From assembly GCA_022641735.1 (NCBI GenBank), contig JALCDQ010000004.1, forward strand, positions 184,192 through 220,906: a stretch of DNA of 36,715 bases, written 5' to 3'. Shown here piece by piece: positions 7,680 to 17,113 of this stretch. The translations under genes and the position numbers were made by a program. The stretch's first letter is position 1. The number at the start of each line of letters is the position of its first letter. The stretch is from Prevotella sp. (lineage in GTDB: Bacteria; Bacteroidota; Bacteroidia; Bacteroidales; Bacteroidaceae). A model generated the notes under the pieces. The model ran no database searches. It was not told the DNA's origin and saw nothing but the letters and a program-made list of their open reading frames with translations.

Positions 7680-10124
7680 TCACAACATAACACTCGCTAC
7701 AAGTGGAGTATCAGCTGAAGATGTTCCTACCCTTATTTCAAATATTCCATGATTAATTTTAAATTGATGTGAGGCAACATCATAATAAGCAAAAGCATCG
7801 CTTTGTAACTTTATTTCAATATGACGGGATTCTCCTTTCGGAATAAACACTTTATCATACCCTTTCAATTCTTTCTCTGGACGTGGCACTATAGGGTTAC
7901 ACTCATGAACGTACAATTGAGAAGCTTCCTTTCCATCCATATTTCCAGTATTAGTGATATCAAAAGAAACCTTAACTGATACAGAGTCGTATTTTTCAAT
8001 TTTAAGATTCGAATACTTAAATGTTGTGTAAGATAATCCATATCCAAAGGGGAACAATGGTTTAATACCACTTTTGTCATATCCTCTGTAACCAACAAAG
8101 ATACCTTCACGATATTCGACAGTCTTACACTCTTTATTGCCAACGTTAACATAATAGTTTTCAAAGCACGGATTATCCTCCCATCGTGACTCCATGGAGA
8201 TAGGTAATTTCCCACTTGGTGATATTTTCCCCAATAGAATATCTGCTAAAGCGGTTCCTCCTTCCTGGCCTGTATACCATGCCATAAGCACTGCTTGTGT
8301 TTTAGATAGCCATGAACTCATATTCACAGCCCCTCCGGCATTAAGCACGACTATTATTTTTTTCCCAGTTTCTGCTAATTGCCTTATCATATTATTCTGA
8401 TAATCAGGAAGTGAGAATGATCTATCAAAGCCTTCCCCCTCAACATCGCTATTAAAACCAGTACAATAAACAATATTCTCAACTTTTTCCAGCTTCTCTT
8501 TGATAATTTCACGATTAAGTTTAAAGAGTCGCATTTTAATCTTTGCCGTTGAGACATTATCAAAATATTTAACGACTATCTTGTATTTTTCCCCTCCATT
8601 AAAATTTAAGTATACTTCTCTGGAAGAATAGGCGTGATTTCCCCAGTCACCAACTATTAATGAATCATTTACAAAAACACGATATCCATCATCACCACCA
8701 ATTTGCAATCGAATTTCCTCTGATGTCCGTGGGTAATAATATCCTGTCCACGTTACTGAAAAATGATCCTCGGGAATTCTTTCTAATGGCGCTGAATAGC
8801 CCCAATCGAAATCAACTGCAGGATCAACTCTAAATAATGAGTCTCCTTTAAAGTCTTGATTATCATAATATTCCGCATTAAACCCATATGTTTTTCGAGA
8901 TGAATCAGTGTATACCTGGGATGTTATATCAGTATAGATTACATCATCAGTAAGTAGAACTGTATTTTTTCTCCTCCGCTTCAAAGCATCACTAATAGTG
9001 GAGACAACATAAGGAGACACAAAGCCACTGCCTCCCCCAGTGGATATGACATTCGCATTAGAGCCCATCACAGCTGTGCGCCCAAGGAGAGGCAAAACAT
9101 GATTTTCATTTTTCAACAGCACTATACCTTCTCTTGCTATGGCTAATGCCGTTTGGCGTGAAGATAAATTATTTAATGGATAGCACCCCGCCTGACGAGT
9201 AGAATCTAATAAGCCAAATTTTAAGAACGTTGTTAATAGATGACGTACTTTGGTATCAATTGTATGTTCATCAACCAGTCCCTTCTTTATACAAGGAATA
9301 AGTTTCTCGCAATTAAAAAATTTACCTTTAGGCATTTCTAAGTCAAGACCATTATTAGCAGCATTTACTGTCGAGTAAACTGAAGACCAGTCAGACATTA
9401 GAATACCTTTGAATCCCCAAGTGTCACGAAGCACATCGATATTTAACCATTTATTTTCTGTTGAATGAACGCCTCCTAATAGATTATAACTATTCATCAC
9501 AGCCCCTACATGAGCTTCCTGTACAGCTTTTTTAAAGGCCGGGAAATAAATTTCATTCAGTGTTCGTTCATCAATATCAGAACTGACATGATGCCGATTC
9601 CATTCCTGATTATTGGCACAGAAATGTTTAATAGTTGCTATCACACCTTGTGATTGTACTCCCAAGATATATTCCTTAGCTGTCTCTGATACCAAATACG
9701 GATCCTCCCCAAAATATTCATAATTGCGGCCACATAATGGAGAACGGTATATATTCACACCTGGCCCTAACAAAATACTCACACCTCTAGCTCTGGCATC
9801 CATTCCTAAACTCACCCCAAGACGATGTGCTAATTGTCTGTTCCATGTGGAAGCTGTTAAAATGCCAGCAGGATATAAAGTACTATGGGCCGTAAAATTT
9901 CTAATACCTTGTGGCCCATCTGCTAATCGGATTATCGGAATTCCAAGACGGGGTATAGCTCTAAGAGAAAATGAAGTGTTTCCAGATAGATAGCTTACCT
10001 TTTCCTCAAGGGTCATTTTACTTAACAAATCTTCAGCACGGTCGTCTATGTTCACTTGTTGTGCCATCGCAGTGAAAAGAGACAAGCCATACAACAAATA
10101 TAAAAAAATTAGTCTTTTAATCAT
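7680..10124 (-). CDS. GH3 beta-glycosidase with PA14 insert
   Basis: This 814-residue secreted enzyme has a signal peptide at 1-21. The GH3 N-terminal barrel spans about 28-310, with KHF at 166-168 and the nucleophile D245 in LMSDW. The alpha/beta sandwich domain starts near 330 and is split by a PA14 domain (about 413-536), which in GH3 enzymes caps the active site and sets chain-length preference. The acid/base glutamate is expected in EGEGFDR (562-568). A fibronectin-III-like C-terminal domain completes the protein. GH3 members remove beta-linked glucose, xylose or related sugars from non-reducing ends; which one cannot be told here. The start ATG overlaps the stop of the upstream gene by four bases (ATGA), indicating translational coupling. 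It is the last gene of the operon. Confidence 0.92.
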   Translation of the reverse strand: MIKRLIFLYLLYGLSLFTAMAQQVNIDDRAEDLLSKMTLEEKVSYLSGNTSFSLRAIPRLGIPIIRLADGPQGIRNFTAHSTLYPAGILTASTWNRQLAHRLGVSLGMDARARGVSILLGPGVNIYRSPLCGRNYEYFGEDPYLVSETAKEYILGVQSQGVIATIKHFCANNQEWNRHHVSSDIDERTLNEIYFPAFKKAVQEAHVGAVMNSYNLLGGVHSTENKWLNIDVLRDTWGFKGILMSDWSSVYSTVNAANNGLDLEMPKGKFFNCEKLIPCIKKGLVDEHTIDTKVRHLLTTFLKFGLLDSTRQAGCYPLNNLSSRQTALAIAREGIVLLKNENHVLPLLGRTAVMGSNANVISTGGGSGFVSPYVVSTISDALKRRRKNTVLLTDDVIYTDITSQVYTDSSRKTYGFNAEYYDNQDFKGDSLFRVDPAVDFDWGYSAPLERIPEDHFSVTWTGYYYPRTSEEIRLQIGGDDGYRVFVNDSLIVGDWGNHAYSSREVYLNFNGGEKYKIVVKYFDNVSTAKIKMRLFKLNREIIKEKLEKVENIVYCTGFNSDVEGEGFDRSFSLPDYQNNMIRQLAETGKKIIVVLNAGGAVNMSSWLSKTQAVLMAWYTGQEGGTALADILLGKISPSGKLPISMESRWEDNPCFENYYVNVGNKECKTVEYREGIFVGYRGYDKSGIKPLFPFGYGLSYTTFKYSNLKIEKYDSVSVKVSFDITNTGNMDGKEASQLYVHECNPIVPRPEKELKGYDKVFIPKGESRHIEIKLQSDAFAYYDVASHQFKINHGIFEIRVGTSSADTPLVASVML

Positions 10125-13096
10125 TTTTCAAGATATATTTTTATTGATTTATCATTTGCCATGATATTAAATTCGCCTTCCTCAAGAAAAGATTTTCCAT
10201 CTGCATTAATAAAACTCAGATCTCTATTAACATCAATATTAAAAGTATAAGTTTCGGTTGTACCAACTGCTATAAGTTTTTTTTCAAAAAATTTCAATTC
10301 TTTCTCTGGCCTTGTTATTGAACAGTATGGATCACTAATATACCAGAAAACTGTCTGCATACCATCGCAGTTTCCCACATTAGAGACTGGAACTGACACT
10401 TTAATCTGCTCACCTTCCTTTATTATTTTAGAAGAGATGGAAATATCACCCATTTTGAAGTCAGAATAACTGAGCCCATAACCAAATGGAAAAAGTGGAT
10501 TACTAGTTGTATCCTTGTAAACGCCCTGTTTTCCATTACGTCCACTTTTCCTCCTACTATAATATATAGGAATTTGTCCAATAGAATAAGGGAAAGTTAC
10601 ACTTAAACGTCCAGAAGGATTGATGCGACCAGAAAGAATTCCGGCAAAAGCATCTGCTCCATTTATACCTGGCTGCCAGATTTCCAAAATAGCATCAGCC
10701 AACGGTTCCACTACATCTAACTGAAGAGGACGGCCGTTTGAAAGAACAACTACAATAGGCTTTCCTGTTTCTCTTAACAACTTCAAAAGGTCTATTTGGG
10801 TTGATGGAAGATTAATAGATGCTCTTGATGCGTTTTCTCCACTCCAACTTCGCTTTTCTCCTAAGCACAATACAATCACGTCAGACCACTTTGCAATTTT
10901 AATAGCATGAGGAAAATCACGCTGGTCGCCATCATCTAAATTGCAACCTTTTGCATATCTTATTTCAGCTGTACCATTGAATTCTTTGCAGAAGCCATCA
11001 AAAAGGGTCTTAACATCATTTGGGTCACCATGAGCTGCCCAAGTCCCCAAAAGATTGTCGCTATCTTTCACTAAGGGACCAATGATTGCTATTCGCTTAT
11101 GATTTATTAGTGGCAATAGACTATCATTTTTTAACAACACCATTGTTTCTGCTGCAAGTTGTGATTCAAGATCCATTGCTGATTTCTGGAAAAATCGTTC
11201 ATGCGGGTTCTTCATAGGTGTAAATGGATGTTCAAAAAGCCCAGCCTTAAACTTAACATAAAGAACACGCTCGACAGCCTTATCAACGACGGATATATCT
11301 ATTTTCCCTTCATTAATGGATTTTTCCAGATAAGTATCATAACAATGTGACATCATATCCATATCTAGACCTGCATTCAAAGCAAGAGACAAAGCTTTCT
11401 CTGGTGTTTCGGCCATCCCCTGATTCTTCAACTGCTTCACCGCTCCCCAGTCAGAAACAATAAAACCCTTAAATTTAAATCTGTCCTTTAACACATCTGT
11501 CATTGTATAATGGTTCGCAGAACTTGGAATGCCACTTATGTTATTGAAGGAACTCATAACAGTCAGTGCACCAGCTTTCACCCCATGATAAAACGGCTGT
11601 AGATAAGTATCCCATAGTGACTGTCTAGAGATCTCAGTATAGACATAATCACGTCCAGCCTCGGAAGCACCATAACCCACATAATGTTTCAAGCAAGCCA
11701 CGACACCACTCGGCTGCATACCATAACGTCCTTGATAGCCTCTTACAGACGCTTCGCCAAAAACGCCATTGACATACGGATCTTCTCCAAAGCTTTCTGC
11801 AATACGTCCCCAACGAGGATCACGTGAAATATCAATCATAGGGGCAAAAGTCCAGTCTATTCCTGAGAGCTTAGACTCTTTAGCTGCCTCACTACAAGCC
11901 AGCCTAACTAAATGAGGATTCCAACTACATGCTTGTGCTAATGGGATAGGAAAGATTGTTTTAAATCCATGTATCACATCAAAACCGAAAATAATAGGAA
12001 TACCAAGTCGCGTACTCATTGCCTTCTTCTGCATGGCGTTACGTATTTCAGCGTCCGTCCCGAAATATATCAATGATCCAATTTCTGCAGGAATGTTTTC
12101 CATAGCATTTCCTCTATTATTTTCATTATCATTTCTTCCAAGGGTATATTGGTTTAGCTGAAGTATTTTTTCCTTAAGTGTCATTCTTTTAACCAAATCT
12201 GCCGCTCGCAGAGAAGCTTCAATAGTTGAATCCTTATATAGGACGCTCTGAGGCATTATATCTTTCAGTGAGGTCACTTTATCCGGATTTTCTACAGCTG
12301 CATGGGCAGCCATCTGTGCGACTCTGGCTAAATCAACATTCAATCCATTAGGCACATAAGTATTCCCTATGACATTCTTTTTGAAGATGATCTCAAACCA
12401 AGTACAGGCTGCTGCATATCGTCCATAAGTAAGTTGGAGATGATAGCCATCCCTATTCATATTGTCACCCACAAAAGAAGTGCGCATATTTTGTATTGCT
12501 GTTCCACAAGGAATAAGAATGGGAATATGGCAATCTGAGCATGCTAATCTGGTTGCTTTTACTATTTGCCCATACATTTTCATTTGAGAACAATCATAAT
12601 TTTGGAAACCTGTATGATCTGCATTTTGCGCATAAGCCCATGTCTGATGAAACATAAGTTTTGTATTTTTCCCAATATATTTCCTTACATATGCAATTAA
12701 TTCTGGCAACAATGCATATGTCTTATAAATACCAGAAAAGGAACTAGCCTGTTGGACGCTCACATAATCCCATTGTTCATCTTGAAGACCTTCTTCCAAA
12801 GTCTGATTTGCCTTCTCATGTTTATCGCCATTAAGATCCACTTTGCGATAATAATAATCAGGTCGATCCTCGCGTAAATTCTTTACGTGCCGGTCTATAG
12901 AGCATCCACCAATATACATATTACCGATAATAGTCTGTATGCCTTCAGAAGCTGCTAATTCATGTAAATTTTGCTCTACAGCATCCTGTGAAAAGCTATT
13001 ACCTATGGCCAATATTTTTATTACTTTAGCTGTTGTAAAAACATTGCCATATAACATTAATGCAATTACTAAAAAGATTTTCGCTATTACCTTCAT
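10121..13096 (-). CDS. DUF4886-GH3 fusion: SGNH-like esterase joined to beta-glycosidase
   Basis: This 991-residue protein has a signal peptide at about 1-23. Residues 27-285 are DUF4886, nearly collinear with the protein at 1459: S34 in GNSFS, D216/H219 in NRDGYH, and blocks FHQTWAYA and GDNMNRDGYHL. A short linker leads to a complete GH3 enzyme (about 295-985) of BglX type: DPRWGRIAESFGEDP at 426-440, KHY at 470-472, nucleophile D549 in IVSDWG, probable acid/base E754 in SGENASR, and an Fn3-like end. The order suggests one polypeptide that both removes an ester and cleaves the glycosidic bond, though DUF4886 activity is not established to my knowledge. The GH3 part lacks the PA14 insert of its neighbour. 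Upstream gap to the GH2 gene is 29 bases; downstream it overlaps the next GH3 by ATGA. Confidence 0.88.
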   Translation of the reverse strand: MKVIAKIFLVIALMLYGNVFTTAKVIKILAIGNSFSQDAVEQNLHELAASEGIQTIIGNMYIGGCSIDRHVKNLREDRPDYYYRKVDLNGDKHEKANQTLEEGLQDEQWDYVSVQQASSFSGIYKTYALLPELIAYVRKYIGKNTKLMFHQTWAYAQNADHTGFQNYDCSQMKMYGQIVKATRLACSDCHIPILIPCGTAIQNMRTSFVGDNMNRDGYHLQLTYGRYAAACTWFEIIFKKNVIGNTYVPNGLNVDLARVAQMAAHAAVENPDKVTSLKDIMPQSVLYKDSTIEASLRAADLVKRMTLKEKILQLNQYTLGRNDNENNRGNAMENIPAEIGSLIYFGTDAEIRNAMQKKAMSTRLGIPIIFGFDVIHGFKTIFPIPLAQACSWNPHLVRLACSEAAKESKLSGIDWTFAPMIDISRDPRWGRIAESFGEDPYVNGVFGEASVRGYQGRYGMQPSGVVACLKHYVGYGASEAGRDYVYTEISRQSLWDTYLQPFYHGVKAGALTVMSSFNNISGIPSSANHYTMTDVLKDRFKFKGFIVSDWGAVKQLKNQGMAETPEKALSLALNAGLDMDMMSHCYDTYLEKSINEGKIDISVVDKAVERVLYVKFKAGLFEHPFTPMKNPHERFFQKSAMDLESQLAAETMVLLKNDSLLPLINHKRIAIIGPLVKDSDNLLGTWAAHGDPNDVKTLFDGFCKEFNGTAEIRYAKGCNLDDGDQRDFPHAIKIAKWSDVIVLCLGEKRSWSGENASRASINLPSTQIDLLKLLRETGKPIVVVLSNGRPLQLDVVEPLADAILEIWQPGINGADAFAGILSGRINPSGRLSVTFPYSIGQIPIYYSRRKSGRNGKQGVYKDTTSNPLFPFGYGLSYSDFKMGDISISSKIIKEGEQIKVSVPVSNVGNCDGMQTVFWYISDPYCSITRPEKELKFFEKKLIAVGTTETYTFNIDVNRDLSFINADGKSFLEEGEFNIMANDKSIKIYLEK

Positions 13097-13125
13097 CTTA
13101 TATTATCTTTAAATTGCTTCAGTAT

Positions 13126-14913
13126 TTATTCATTAGTATTTTTTAGCTCTAAATAATAATCATGAATGATACTCCAGGCTTTTTTCTTTTGTCCTTTATC
13201 CGACAACAGTCCCTTTCTATTCCATCCATCTTGTTTACCTGGCAAAAATCTAAAAGGCGAACGAAAATCATATAATACCCATGGTGAGACACCACGTAAG
13301 TTAGGTATATTTTTAAACATCCTAATATTTTTCTTATATAACTCAGCCTGATAATCTTCACTCCAAGAACTTGCCCAATCTTCGTGACCATAATTCCCTT
13401 GGAGAGCCTCTCCACCAAATTCGGTGATAATTAAGGGATGTCCACGAGCCACATCCCATGCGATTTCCTCAGCTGGCCGTGGCCAAGGTGCATACCAACC
13501 CATATATTTATTGATACCTACAACATCAAATGAATCAATAAATTTATCATCTATTACAAACTTTTCTTTATCAGGATTATAATATGCCACATCAAAAGCA
13601 GATGCTATCAAACGAGTTTTATCCAATCTTCTAGTCATATCAATCATTGATTGAAGAAAATTATTTCTAGCAACAGAAGGCTTTGTTTCATTAGAAAGCC
13701 CCCAAAAACAGATTGAACATCTGTTAATATCTCGGCAAATCATCTCTTCAAGCATTTTAAGAGCCTTTATCAAAGTCTCATTATTTGAGAAATCAATACT
13801 TTGCCATACTGGCACCTCTTCCCATAGGATGATACCCATTTCCTCAGCTTTTCTTATAATATTTTCATTCTGAGGATAATGGGCTAGTCTTACCATATTG
13901 CACCCTAATTTCTTAACTTCATTCAGTAGTTTCTGAGCATCTTCACGGCTGTAAGCTCGTCGACATTCTGAAGCTATCTCCTCATGGAAAGATACGCTAC
14001 GCATAAAAATTGGTTTGCCATTTAATAAGATATCTTCACCATGAGTTGATATTGTTCTGAAACCGATTTTGTTTGTGATCGTATCCTTATCCATGGTAAG
14101 TACAACTTTATATAATTTAGGAACATCAGGTGACCAAAGTTGTAAATTCCTGACTCGCAATTTTGCATGAACCTGCCCACTGTCATTTGTGGTCATGCAC
14201 AAAGTATTCTTTAGCTCGGGAATACTTAATGTAATGCATTTATTTTTACATCTTGGGGTTATATCTGCACATATATTGATAATGTTATTTTTTTCTCTGT
14301 CAAGTGTTATGCTATAGTTGTCTATATAAATAGCCGGTGTTGAAACCAGCATAACATCACGTGTGATCCCTCCATAATTCCACCAGTCAAACACCAAGGC
14401 GGGGATAGTATTTGCTCTACGTTCATTATTCACCTCGACACAAATAAAATTGTCACCTTGTAATATGTTCTTTGTAACTTCTATTTGGAAAGGTGTAAAT
14501 CCGCCTTCATGATTCCCAATCTTTCGACCATTAAGGAATACATTACAACGAGTACTTACGGCACTAAAATATAAGAACAAACGTTGACCATTTTTCTTTT
14601 CCACTGAGAAATGCCGTGCATACCAGACTGTTCCCTCATAAAGATCTAATGAAGGTATTTGATGATTCCAATCTCCTGGAACTTTTAGCTTCATTGCTCC
14701 GTCAAATGAATATTCATAAAATTCTGTTTTCGTCTGTGCCTTTTTATTTTCAAATACCCTCATTTCCTCACCTTTACAATAGGGATCAATGAGAATACTC
14801 CATTCGCCGTTTAGAGAAACACTTTTTCTAACATCGGCATCTGTCATTAAATCAGTCGTAGCATGTATATTCAAACATGCCAGAATTGCGAAAAAAGAAA
14901 ATAGCCATTTCAT
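13126..14913 (-). CDS. GH2 beta-glycosidase, beta-glucuronidase-like
   Basis: This is a 595-residue secreted enzyme with a signal peptide at 1-18. Order: sugar-binding jelly roll (about 30-190), immunoglobulin-like domain (about 192-290), TIM barrel (about 292-590). The acid/base is E409 in GLSNET and the nucleophile E498 in IITEFGG, both where GH2 expects them. Near the end, GWNRKGLLS carries an N-x-K motif (565-567), the feature that in gut bacterial glucuronidases recognises the carboxylate of a uronic acid. This favours a beta-glucuronidase or galacturonidase over a beta-galactosidase, though related GH2 enzymes with NRK have varied substrates. Its start overlaps the stop of the GH36-like gene by four bases (ATGA). 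Confidence 0.88.
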   Translation of the reverse strand: MKWLFSFFAILACLNIHATTDLMTDADVRKSVSLNGEWSILIDPYCKGEEMRVFENKKAQTKTEFYEYSFDGAMKLKVPGDWNHQIPSLDLYEGTVWYARHFSVEKKNGQRLFLYFSAVSTRCNVFLNGRKIGNHEGGFTPFQIEVTKNILQGDNFICVEVNNERRANTIPALVFDWWNYGGITRDVMLVSTPAIYIDNYSITLDREKNNIINICADITPRCKNKCITLSIPELKNTLCMTTNDSGQVHAKLRVRNLQLWSPDVPKLYKVVLTMDKDTITNKIGFRTISTHGEDILLNGKPIFMRSVSFHEEIASECRRAYSREDAQKLLNEVKKLGCNMVRLAHYPQNENIIRKAEEMGIILWEEVPVWQSIDFSNNETLIKALKMLEEMICRDINRCSICFWGLSNETKPSVARNNFLQSMIDMTRRLDKTRLIASAFDVAYYNPDKEKFVIDDKFIDSFDVVGINKYMGWYAPWPRPAEEIAWDVARGHPLIITEFGGEALQGNYGHEDWASSWSEDYQAELYKKNIRMFKNIPNLRGVSPWVLYDFRSPFRFLPGKQDGWNRKGLLSDKGQKKKAWSIIHDYYLELKNTNE

Positions 14914-17030
14914 AGTATTTCATATTTTAGTAAGACATAATCATTTATACGGTTTATCGTGACATTGACAGCACCATCTGATCCGACATTAGAGTTCTCA
15001 TCTATCTTTCCATTTCCAATTATATTTTTCGTCTTTATACGAAAGTCCTTCGGAAGCCAGGTCTTTATAAATGCATTCTCAGAATCTGTATGTTCACGAT
15101 AAATAAGTAAATAGCCCTCTCTGTCATTTAAAATTGACTGAAATCCCGTCCATGATTTTCCAGAGGGCTCCTCACCAATAGGAAGAATCGTTCCACTATG
15201 AAAATCATGTTGAATCTTTTCATAAATCTTAACCGTTTCACGAATATTAAAGGCATTATCACATAAAGCAGAAGTTTCCATCCATGCCAAAGGTTGAGCC
15301 GCCATACAGATAGCAAAAATATAATCAAAACGATAATTGGAAGGAGACAACCAATCATGAGGAGCATATTTTTCTACATTACGATAATTATTAAGGAACT
15401 CTATTTGCAGTCGTTCAGAAGGAACATATTTAGATAACTGCCATAAGTTGCGAAGTGTTAACCATGGATAATAATTTCCCCAGTCAGTGTACCTATTCTC
15501 TAAAAATATGTTCCCGTATTCATTCATCATATGATATCCAAACCTTCTTCCAGCTGTTACGTCTAAATTTATAACGGCCTGATGATTAGTCGCTAAATCT
15601 ACACTATCTAGCATGGCTCTAATACGTTCTTCACCAAGTTTACTTGAGACATTTAAGCCATCTATTTTGAAAATTTTTATACCATATTGCTTATATAAGC
15701 CTATCATTACTGATGCATCTTTCCCCCAATCTGCAAAATCATTCTGAATGCTGGGATTAAACCATAATCCTATTCTTATTCCTAAACGGTTAGCCTTTTC
15801 GACTATTGGAGTAAAGCCATTAGGAAACTTTTGGGGATTAGGCTTCCAATAATTTTTTTGTTTCCAAATGTCATTAAATGACCCCTTGCTAAATTTGGAA
15901 TTGGGGCTTTTACCTGTTTGCCATCCATCATCTATTTGAAAACAGTTGAGTCCTAACCGATGGATAGCATCCAATTCATGAAGACAAAATGACTCATTAA
16001 TTTTTTCATCCTGGCTTCTATCACCCCATGTATTAGCCATCATCATTTCGTCACGATTAGCTTGAAGCAAGTTGATTTTCTTTTGATACGAACGCAAAGC
16101 CCGTAAAGCTTTATCTTCCCCTCCTTTAAATATACCTGTCACACAACTGTAAGCTTTCACCCATTTGCTAGGGCTTATATCTGTGGATGTCAAGCCAGGG
16201 CTGACGCATGAAAAATCACCAAAAGAAGTGATAAAATCAGCACCGTTATACGAGAGCTCAGATGTAGAGCATGGAGACTCTTTGAGCCAAAAAAAACCAG
16301 TGTTGTCAAGTGTATTACTTGCCATTAAAAAATTACCGCGATGGGACTGTTGACGATAGCTAACAAATGTTTTTTCCTGAACAAGATTATTATTCCAATC
16401 CGTTGCATCGAAGAATTCCACTGTTTGTACTTCCCAAGCATTACCTCCAAGAGCCAGATGGTCCAGACAAGAATTATGACTAAAGATCCTAAGATCTTGT
16501 GTATCTTCAATATTCTTTCTATCGACGGCATTTCCGTTTGTTTCACTGATACTTACAAACTTGTCTGATAGCCCTTTTACATAATAATCACATGCTATAG
16601 CTGAACAATTATCATATATACGAAAACTCCTTTTCACATCCATCAAGTTAGAATGCGCTATCACAATAACTCGTAGGTAGCCCGAGTGTCTTGAATTGCC
16701 TTTGACTTCCTCTACTTTTAAATCCCCCTCTCCGTTGATCTGAGGCTGTTGCCAAAATCTAGTATCTGGAGATTTTCCATTATTGACTTTCATCGACCAT
16801 AGACCAACCTTATCTACCAAGAGATTTGTGATCAGCCATCCTTTGTTCCAAACAAAGCAACGTTCAATACATTCATTACCAATTCTAAGTGTATCACCTG
16901 ATAATTTAGCATAGCACATGTCTTGTGCCGATGCGGTTTTACTTAGAAAAAGGATCAATATAATCATAAACATTTTCAGATATGACCAAATCACATTTTC
17001 ACTAATTTTGTTTTTATATATTGGAAACAT
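14910..17030 (-). CDS. GH36-like alpha-galactosidase family enzyme
   Basis: This is a 706-residue secreted protein. The export signal lies at about 20-36 (FMIILILFLSKTASAQ); an internal ATG at 16973 (M20) would give a shorter leader, so the start is uncertain. The N-terminal half (40-320) is a beta-sandwich domain. The TIM barrel begins at about 330 with the GH36 hallmark QIDDGW (365-370) and the nucleophile D457 in FKIDG. The acid/base is probably in the ENRYTDW segment (511-517), which differs from the usual GH36 'SGG...D' block, so the exact subfamily and substrate are open. GH27, GH31 and GH36 share this clan. It likely removes alpha-linked galactose or a similar side group in the periplasm. 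The gap to the upstream oxidoreductase gene is 83 bases. Confidence 0.8.
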   Translation of the reverse strand: MFPIYKNKISENVIWSYLKMFMIILILFLSKTASAQDMCYAKLSGDTLRIGNECIERCFVWNKGWLITNLLVDKVGLWSMKVNNGKSPDTRFWQQPQINGEGDLKVEEVKGNSRHSGYLRVIVIAHSNLMDVKRSFRIYDNCSAIACDYYVKGLSDKFVSISETNGNAVDRKNIEDTQDLRIFSHNSCLDHLALGGNAWEVQTVEFFDATDWNNNLVQEKTFVSYRQQSHRGNFLMASNTLDNTGFFWLKESPCSTSELSYNGADFITSFGDFSCVSPGLTSTDISPSKWVKAYSCVTGIFKGGEDKALRALRSYQKKINLLQANRDEMMMANTWGDRSQDEKINESFCLHELDAIHRLGLNCFQIDDGWQTGKSPNSKFSKGSFNDIWKQKNYWKPNPQKFPNGFTPIVEKANRLGIRIGLWFNPSIQNDFADWGKDASVMIGLYKQYGIKIFKIDGLNVSSKLGEERIRAMLDSVDLATNHQAVINLDVTAGRRFGYHMMNEYGNIFLENRYTDWGNYYPWLTLRNLWQLSKYVPSERLQIEFLNNYRNVEKYAPHDWLSPSNYRFDYIFAICMAAQPLAWMETSALCDNAFNIRETVKIYEKIQHDFHSGTILPIGEEPSGKSWTGFQSILNDREGYLLIYREHTDSENAFIKTWLPKDFRIKTKNIIGNGKIDENSNVGSDGAVNVTINRINDYVLLKYEIL

Positions 17031-17113
17031 CTTCCTTACTTTCTATTTATAATGATAGGATTTACTAATAAACTTCTATAAGCAGAAATAATGTGCAATA
17101 ATATTCACATTTT

